Source: a bacterium | Lineage (GTDB): Bacteria; ARS69 | Reading direction: 5' to 3' | Length of the DNA: 64,000 nucleotides | NCBI GenBank assembly: GCA_025774805.1 | Contig: JALGZR010000010.1 | Location: 13,557-77,556, forward strand | Part shown: positions 58,605 to 64,000 of the stretch, one piece after another | Position numbering within the stretch: position 1 is the stretch's first letter | Layout: the number at the start of each line of letters is the position of its first letter | Translations under genes and position numbers: made by a program | The notes under the pieces: model-generated | Database searches by the model: none | Seen by the model: the letters and a program-made list of their open reading frames with translations, nothing else | Told to the model about the DNA's origin: nothing

Positions 58605-59578
58605 CACTCGTCGCCGGCGACACGCTCGATGCGGTAGCGCTCGACCACCTCCCGAGACGAGTCGACCACCCAGATCCGTCCGTTCGGAGCCACCGCGACG
58701 TCGACGGGAGAGACGAAGCGCCCCGGGCCGTCGCCCCCGCCGCCGAAGGAGAAGAGAGGCACTCCCGTCGCGGTGAAGGCGCGAATGCGGGAAGCTCCGG
58801 CGTCGGCGACCCAGACCGTGCCGTCCGCGCCGACGTCGATTCCGGTCGGCTCGACGAGCGGATCCTCCGCGGGCCCGCTCCAGGCCGCGATCCAGTTCCC
58901 GATCGCGTCGAAGACCTGGATCCGTCCGTTGCCGGCGTCGGCGACGTGGACTCGGCCCTTTCCCGCGACCGCGACGCCGGCCGGGTAGCGGAAGCGGCCG
59001 GGCTCCTCCCCCAGCGCTCCGAGCCGGCCGACCAGCTCACCGGTCGGAGCGAAGATCCACACGAAGTGCCCGAGCGAATCGGAGACGTAGATCCTCCCCT
59101 CGTCGTCGGCGTCCATCCGGACCGGGCGCACGAGCTTCTCCCCCCCGATGCCGGCACCCTCGCGGAAGGGGAAGACGGTTCCCTCCGGGGAGGAGTCCCC
59201 GATGTCGAACTCCTGGATCCGCTCGTTCCCTTCGTCCACGACGAACAGCCGGAAACCCTCGCGGGCGCAGACGTCGGTGGGACCCGAGAACTCCCCATCT
59301 CCCCATCCGTATCCCCCGAACTCGAACACGAAGCGGCCTTCGGGATCGAAGTGGACGACCCGGTGGTTCCCGGTGTCCGCGACGAACACGTTCCCGAACG
59401 GATCGAGGGAGACGCCGCCGGGGGCCCGGAAGTCGGAGCCGTCGGAACCGATCGTGAGCGCGAGCTCGGGAACCGCGACGAGTCGGACCCCTTCGGCCGC
59501 GGAAACCGGCGGCGGGCCGGAGCAGATCGACGCTCCGATCGCGGGGGCCAGGGCGAGAGAAAGACGGAAGCCGGTCAA
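58604..59578 (-). CDS. Secreted NHL-repeat propeller protein
   Basis: This 324-residue protein has a signal peptide (LSLALAPAIGASICSGPPP) and six NHL repeats such as FRAPGGVSLDPFGNVFVADTGNHRVVHFD and GRFRYPAGVAVAGKGRVHVAD. NHL propellers bind proteins, RNA or sugars and sometimes act as enzymes. The start is TTG at 59578, supported by GAGGAGAGC 7 nt upstream. Its stop overlaps the SprA-like gene start, so the two are coupled. Confidence 0.85.
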   Translation of the reverse strand: MTGFRLSLALAPAIGASICSGPPPVSAAEGVRLVAVPELALTIGSDGSDFRAPGGVSLDPFGNVFVADTGNHRVVHFDPEGRFVFEFGGYGWGDGEFSGPTDVCAREGFRLFVVDEGNERIQEFDIGDSSPEGTVFPFREGAGIGGEKLVRPVRMDADDEGRIYVSDSLGHFVWIFAPTGELVGRLGALGEEPGRFRYPAGVAVAGKGRVHVADAGNGRIQVFDAIGNWIAAWSGPAEDPLVEPTGIDVGADGTVWVADAGASRIRAFTATGVPLFSFGGGGDGPGRFVSPVDVAVAPNGRIWVVDSSREVVERYRIERVAGDE

Positions 59579-59640
59579 GGCGCTCTCCTCGCGACTCGAT
59601 CGCCGCTCGAGGGGCCGGGGCGCAGGGAGGGGAACGGCCT

Positions 59641-59681
59641 GGCCTGCATCTCGCGACGAGCCCGGCAAGAGACGCTACTAG
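59641..59681. repeat. Family A element adjoining the family B copy
   Basis: GGCCTGCATCTCGCGACGAG followed by CCCGGCAAGAGACGCTACTAG is a shortened palindrome. The final CTAG gives the TAG stop of the DUF5683-like gene (complement of 59678-59680). A family B half-copy begins directly after it. Confidence 0.55.
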
Positions 59682-60652
59682 CCCGGACTATTCATGAAGG
59701 GCCGTCGCGAGATCGTGGAGACGCCCACCGGACGGGCACCCGCAGGGGCTCGAACCCGAGTCGTATCTGAACGATACGTCGCAGGGTGCGGACCGTTCAC
59801 CGTCCGTCGGGGCTCGAGTCGAAGATCCAGGCGAGCTTCGGCCCGGATCCTCCGATTGTGGCTCCGAACCACGTACAGGGCATTGACCATCGACGCCAGG
59901 CGGTTGAACAGGGCGGCCCCGAGAGCCAGTCTCGCGTTCCGGTAGGATCGCTCGGTCTGGGATCGAAGCTGCCGGTACCGCGTGCGCACTTCGTCGTCGG
60001 GCCAGGTCCACGCCTGGCCCTCGTCGTAGCGCTTGTTCTTCTCGAAGAACTCCTCCCGGGCGGCGGGGTCGTCCGGGAATCTCAGCCGGGCGTCGCGCCG
60101 GACGATGTCGTGCCACTCCTCGAGGGAGAGCCAGAATCCGATGTGCTCGTAGTAGTCGTCGTCCCCCCCGCGAGGTGCACCTCCCTTGAAGAGCGCAAAC
60201 TCCTCCTGCCGGTCTCTCCGAGCATCTCCCTGCAGGCGATGGTAGGTGAAGACCGTCCAGATCACCGTCTCGGTGAGAAGGAAGAGCTTCGCCCGATTGT
60301 TCGCGCCGCCGTACCGCTCGCCGAGCCCGGGAAGGATGGCGGAGGCGACCACTGCACGCATGATCGATTTCTCCCCGCCGCGGGGCTCTTGGGGGGGGGT
60401 CGCGTCGACCCAGCCCCAGTCGTCCCCGGTCGCCTCGTCGCCGATTTCCGGGGGACCGGGGAGGAACGACATCGCGAGGGCACCGGCCGCCGGACCGAGC
60501 GCCTCGCGCACGGCGTGGCGCAACCGCAATCCGTCCACCGGGGACGAGGGAGGAGAGGCGACCGACGGTGGAGGAGCCGCGGCGAGCCACGGCGCCGCGA
60601 ACAAGAGCGTGAGTCCGAGCGCCTTGCCGCGCCGGCGAGGTCCTCGGATCAT
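59678..60652 (-). CDS. DUF5683-like membrane protein with repeat-derived C-terminus
   Basis: This 324-residue protein has a signal segment (GLTLLFAAPWLAAAPPP). A DUF5683-like region contains ASAILPGLGERYGGANNRAK and LTETVIWTVFTYHRL; a conserved SNxxPGxGxxYxG motif and nearby helices are typical of that family. The last 36 residues (HPATYRSDTT onward, ending RRPFMNSPG) are encoded by a family B repeat copy, and the stop lies in a family A element. The ATG at 60652 has GAAGGGA upstream; an ATG at 60667 would overlap the upstream stop as ATGA. The function is unknown. Confidence 0.75.
   Translation of the reverse strand: MIRGPRRRGKALGLTLLFAAPWLAAAPPPSVASPPSSPVDGLRLRHAVREALGPAAGALAMSFLPGPPEIGDEATGDDWGWVDATPPQEPRGGEKSIMRAVVASAILPGLGERYGGANNRAKLFLLTETVIWTVFTYHRLQGDARRDRQEEFALFKGGAPRGGDDDYYEHIGFWLSLEEWHDIVRRDARLRFPDDPAAREEFFEKNKRYDEGQAWTWPDDEVRTRYRQLRSQTERSYRNARLALGAALFNRLASMVNALYVVRSHNRRIRAEARLDLRLEPRRTVNGPHPATYRSDTTRVRAPAGARPVGVSTISRRPFMNSPG
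59682..59790. mobile_element. Family B repeat, half copy
   Basis: This copy begins CCCGGACTATTCATGAAG and matches the left terminal repeat and the folded core of the 10747-10927 copy, with the 6-bp hairpin CGTATC-TGAAC-GATACG conserved. The right terminal repeat is absent. It encodes the C-terminus of the minus-strand DUF5683-like protein. Confidence 0.65.
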
Positions 60653-60663
60653 TCCGTCCCTTC

Positions 60664-63600
60664 TCATCGGATCACCGCGAACTTCAGCAACCGCTTCTCC
60701 AATCGATCCCCCGACCGCGCCTCCAAGCGGCAGAAGTAGACCCCGCTCGCGAAACCGCTCACCGGCAGCTCGATCACGTGATCGGTGTTGGGGTCGGTCG
60801 GCCCCCGCCGGGAGAGGATCTCCATCCCCGAGACGTCGTAGACCTCCAGGTCGATCGAGGTGACCTCCGAGCGCCGGGCCCCGAGGGTGTATTGGATCTT
60901 CACGTTCCGATGGTATTCGAGGGCCGGGTTCGGGTACGCGTACGCGTTTCCGACGAGGACGGTCGACCCGGGACCCGGGAGAAGCGGGAGCCGTCGCTCG
61001 TCGAAGGAACCGTGGAGACGAGGTCCGCCGAGGAGCATCCCCCACGCGGGGTTCGTGAGCGAGGGGACCCCGGCCAGGATGTGGCCGTAGGCGTAACCGT
61101 CCAGGGCCTGAAGAAACAGATCGAGACGGCCGTCCCCGTTGGCGTCGAGGATCGCGGGCGTCGACTGGACGGGGGCCCCCGTCATGAGTGGGAATCCGTC
61201 CACCTCGGATCCGTCGGGCGCGATCGCCCGCACGGTGAAGTCGGAGAACCCCGTCACGACGTCCTGACGCCCGTCCCCGTCGACGTCCGCGATGGCGGGT
61301 CCGGGCGGCGGCCAGTCGGAGCCGGGAAAGTCGGCGAGGTCGGGGATGACGGGCCAACCGGGCATCTCCGTCCCGTTGTAGTTGAACGCGTGGACCCTGC
61401 GGCCCCCGGAGACGATCACGATCTCCAGGAGACCGTCGCCATCCAGATCGCCGAAGGCGGGCGGGCCGCTGATGGGCGGCACCACCGTCCGGGGCCACCC
61501 GGGACGCGGCGTGCCCCCGGAGTCGAGGAGCTGGACCCATCCTCCCTCGGTGGCGAGGAACAGCTCCGGGGCGACGACGCCCGGGTCGCGATCCATGTCG
61601 GCAATGCCGATCCAGACCCGGCTCTTCTCGTCGTCGGACACCCCCTCCGGAAGGGGGTACTTCCGCCGGTTGGTCCGTCGCCCTTCTCGATTGAACCTCC
61701 GGACGTCGACGGAGTCGGACCATACGAACGCCACGATGCCGTCGGGGAACTCGTCCCCGTTCAGATCGCCGAAAGCGACCGTGGAGTAAAGCGTGTCCAC
61801 CGGAAGCGTGCCGAGCAGCGCGACGGTGAAGAGCGTGTCCGGGAAAGGTCCGCGCAGGTCGAAGCCCCGGAGCATCCCGTCGAGGGTCGTCACGTACAGC
61901 TCGTCCGCTCCGTCCCGATCGAGATCGGCGGGAATGGCGGGCCACGTCGGCACGGCGGCCGCCCCGAAGGAGAGCAGGACCCCCGTCGAGTCCGCTCCCG
62001 GGTAACCCCCTCCCGTCGAGCGCCAGCAGTGAACCGCACCCGAGTCGGTCACCACGATCACCTCGAGGGAGTCGTCGCCGTCCAGGTCCCCGAGGGCCTG
62101 CGTCCAGTTCGGGCTCCCGAAGAGACGGAAGGGCGGGGCCGGCGCGGGCCAGTTCCCGGCCGGGTCCACGTCGCCGTCGCCGTCCCGGTCGTCATACTCG
62201 AAGAGGTACACGGAGGAGTCGGCGATGACCGCGATCTCGGCGGCGCCGTCCGCGTCCACGTCGGCGGCGGTCGTCGACGTGTACCCGGTGGTCCCGAGGT
62301 CCCCGACCTTCATGGGCCATCCCCTGGGCCTCGAGGAGAACCCGATGTTCATCCGGATGGTGAAGGTCGTGTCCTCCAGGGTGCCGAGGAATGTCGTGTC
62401 CCGCCGGGCACCGATGTTGGTGATCGAGATGCCCGACGGCGGGCCGAGGTTCGTGTTCGAGTTCGGACGCGTGAAGGGGGTGAAATTCGCGTTGTTGTCG
62501 GCGTGGAACGTCTCGAACGGCGTCCCCTGGGGATGGAGGGAGAACGGGTTTCCGATGTCGACGAGCCCGTCCGCCTCCTCGATCGTCACCGACCGCTTCT
62601 CGAAGATCACGTTGAGCCCCCGTCCCTGGCTGAGGTTGGCCAGGGCCTGACGCTCGTCGATGTGCCAGACGAGGAGCCCCGGGTCGATCAGCAGGTCGTA
62701 GTTGTGGCTGATCGTGGGGTTCAGGGTGTCGCCTGTGGCCGGACCGAGGACCACCGTGGTCGAATCGTCCTGGTCGAGGAACGTGTTGATCGCATCCGTC
62801 GAGCCCCGCCCGTCCAGATCGTCGACCCGGTACTCCAGGAGGAAGTACTCCGTGTCGCTGATCGGAAGCTGGACCCACTTCTTCATTCGGCGGGGGAACG
62901 CGGTCTCTCGCGACTGGATCGCCTTCAGTCTGAGACCGGGAAAGTCGCTCTTGATCACGTCGGGTCGGAGGCCCGAGTCGAAGACCGCGAGCCAGCGCGA
63001 CCACGCTCCGACCGCGGTCGGGAGCGCCCCGATCACCTCCTTCGCCACGTCCGGGTACTGCGCTCGTTTCGGATGGGGGATGATCGCGGCCGCCAGGTTC
63101 CCGCTGTCCATGATGTCGTAGAACGCGACCGTCGAGGCGAACGTCTCGATGTTGTAGATGTCGAACAGACCGAGCTGGTGCCCCATCTCGTGGGCGATCC
63201 CTCCGTTGAGGGCCACCATGAACCCGTCCTGGGTGGCCGACTCCGGATAGGTGATCATCGTGGTGAGCGTGTCGCCGGTGTCGGAGACCACGAGATCCGA
63301 GTCGCTGAACACGATGGAGAACGTGGGCAGATCGAGGGGGGAATCCTGGAACACGTCGTTCTGCCAGTCGGCACCGGCGTGAACGACGAAATAGACGTCC
63401 CAGGCGTTCCAGTCGATGTCGCTGTCGGCGTCGGCGGCGATCAGGCTCTCGCGCGAGTAACGGGTCAGTCCCTCGATGGAAAAGAACTCGTCCTCACTCT
63501 CCGGTCCGTAGTCCGCCATGTCGGTGAGCTCGTAGGAGTCGATCCCCTCGCCGCGGGGAAACACCTCACCGGCGATCCGGATCCCTCCGTAGGTCATCGA

Positions 63601-64000
63601 GCTCCAGTACCGGTCCACCGCCTCGATGTGCTTGCGGAAGTAGGCGGCGTCGTGGGGCGCGGCGTCGATGTAGATGTTCTCCTCGTCGGGGTTCTCCGCC
63701 AGGAAGCGTCCGTCGCCAGTGGTCCTGTCCCCTTCGCGATCCGTCTGAAACTCGATCCGGATGACCGCGACGTGAACGGTGTCCGGAGTCAGGCCGGGAA
63801 GGCCCCTCAGGCCCGGTGCCCCTCGGGCCCGGCCTCGTCGCTCGAACACCGGAACGGGGGGACCGCCGATCTGGAGGTGGTGGGGCCGATCGTAGTCCGT
63901 CGCCCGCGTGGGGTCACCGGAGTCGCGAAGCCCGGGCCGCTCCGCCTCCGGTCGCGCCCGGACGATCCGCTCCGGTTTGCGCACCTCGAGCGGTCGGGCG
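60664..64000 (-). CDS. M6-like secreted metalloprotease with FG-GAP repeats and sorting tail, 5'-truncated
   Basis: At least 1111 residues are visible; the frame stays open past the right edge and no signal peptide is seen, so the start lies outside. The protease domain has GGIAHEMGHQLGLFDIYN, a full HExxHxxGxxD zinc site of the M6 immune-inhibitor-A type, and YDIMDSGNLA as the Met turn. FG-GAP/VCBS repeats follow (DVDADGAAEIAVIADS, DLDGDDSLEVIVVTDSG, DLNGDEFPDGIVAF). The tail is FlgD/type-A (AYPNPALEYHRNVKIQYTL, LEVYDVSGMEILS, GVYFCRLEA, ending KFAVIR). It is coupled to the DUF5683-like gene. Confidence 0.88.
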   Translation of the reverse strand, partial: ARPLEVRKPERIVRARPEAERPGLRDSGDPTRATDYDRPHHLQIGGPPVPVFERRGRARGAPGLRGLPGLTPDTVHVAVIRIEFQTDREGDRTTGDGRFLAENPDEENIYIDAAPHDAAYFRKHIEAVDRYWSSMTYGGIRIAGEVFPRGEGIDSYELTDMADYGPESEDEFFSIEGLTRYSRESLIAADADSDIDWNAWDVYFVVHAGADWQNDVFQDSPLDLPTFSIVFSDSDLVVSDTGDTLTTMITYPESATQDGFMVALNGGIAHEMGHQLGLFDIYNIETFASTVAFYDIMDSGNLAAAIIPHPKRAQYPDVAKEVIGALPTAVGAWSRWLAVFDSGLRPDVIKSDFPGLRLKAIQSRETAFPRRMKKWVQLPISDTEYFLLEYRVDDLDGRGSTDAINTFLDQDDSTTVVLGPATGDTLNPTISHNYDLLIDPGLLVWHIDERQALANLSQGRGLNVIFEKRSVTIEEADGLVDIGNPFSLHPQGTPFETFHADNNANFTPFTRPNSNTNLGPPSGISITNIGARRDTTFLGTLEDTTFTIRMNIGFSSRPRGWPMKVGDLGTTGYTSTTAADVDADGAAEIAVIADSSVYLFEYDDRDGDGDVDPAGNWPAPAPPFRLFGSPNWTQALGDLDGDDSLEVIVVTDSGAVHCWRSTGGGYPGADSTGVLLSFGAAAVPTWPAIPADLDRDGADELYVTTLDGMLRGFDLRGPFPDTLFTVALLGTLPVDTLYSTVAFGDLNGDEFPDGIVAFVWSDSVDVRRFNREGRRTNRRKYPLPEGVSDDEKSRVWIGIADMDRDPGVVAPELFLATEGGWVQLLDSGGTPRPGWPRTVVPPISGPPAFGDLDGDGLLEIVIVSGGRRVHAFNYNGTEMPGWPVIPDLADFPGSDWPPPGPAIADVDGDGRQDVVTGFSDFTVRAIAPDGSEVDGFPLMTGAPVQSTPAILDANGDGRLDLFLQALDGYAYGHILAGVPSLTNPAWGMLLGGPRLHGSFDERRLPLLPGPGSTVLVGNAYAYPNPALEYHRNVKIQYTLGARRSEVTSIDLEVYDVSGMEILSRRGPTDPNTDHVIELPVSGFASGVYFCRLEARSGDRLEKRLLKFAVIR

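Overview
This is a gene-dense, GC-rich bacterial chromosome segment. Four secreted proteins (15660-17441, 21865-24390, 48035-49582, 60664-64000) end in the same Ig-like FlgD/type-A sorting tail, with a PNPF- or PNPx-type entry, a YDVxGxxV core and a GVYFxRL strand near the end. There are also a GldA/GldF/GldG-like ABC operon (35792-40279), an outer-membrane protein resembling SprA (55110-58604), an Omp85/BamA-like protein and many lipoproteins. This combination points to the FCB superphylum (Fibrobacteres-Chlorobi-Bacteroidetes and relatives). The high GC and the kind of secreted proteins suggest an Eisenbacteria- or Latescibacteria-like lineage. That placement is inference, because no rRNA or tRNA gene is present.

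Layout. 1-3209: thiazole genes thiG-thiH-thiS on the minus strand, diverging from thiE. 3288-9501: a Nudix/Rossmann pair, a PqqB-like MBL-fold protein, a small outer-membrane protein, NAD kinase, an SGNH hydrolase, a 57-residue DUF5989-like membrane protein and a methyltransferase. 9518-15450: a class IV aminotransferase, a secreted protein, a broken M2/M3-like metallopeptidase and RNase R. 15660-24390: a secreted protease-like protein, a GT39-type glycosyltransferase, a GNAT acetyltransferase, a DUF2461-like protein, an SDR and a beta-propeller surface protein. 24705-31925: a five-gene minus-strand operon (MoaD/ThiS-like, BNR propeller, DUF255 thioredoxin-like, M1 and M28 peptidases). 32142-35512: a secreted Cys/Trp-rich protein, AsnRS and a zincless Fpg-type glycosylase. 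35792-42109: the Gld-like operon and a frameshifted polyferredoxin. 42205-47714: sdhCAB, a UGA-containing ArsC-like gene, a tandem CDGSH protein, a crotonase and a gamma-carbonic-anhydrase-like protein. 48035-64000: a sorbosone-dehydrogenase-like surface protein, a lipoprotein, a zinc ribbon, LigA, an Omp85 protein, the SprA-like protein, an NHL propeller, a DUF5683-like protein and a 5'-truncated M6-like protease with FG-GAP repeats.

Most notable signal. The gene at 45567-45908, translationally coupled to sdhB, has an in-frame UGA at the position of the catalytic cysteine of the ArsC/YffB family. A perfect 6-bp stem with a GGUC apical loop follows 15 nt after it, matching the core of a bacterial SECIS element. 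It is best read as a selenoprotein that ordinary annotation would truncate.

Second signal. Two dispersed repeat families occur. Family A is a palindrome with 23-nt arms (cleanest copy 24442-24490). It lies at gene ends, and its outer CTAG supplies TAG stop codons. One expanded 177-bp copy (58372-58548) sits in frame inside a coding region, next to the signal peptide. Family B (10747-10927 and 59682-59790) has long terminal inverted repeats around a three-way folded, tRNA-like core. Its second copy encodes the last 36 residues of a protein. Genes are often tightly coupled by ATGA, GTGA or TGATG overlaps. Several promoters fit the form TTG-N20-TAnnAT.
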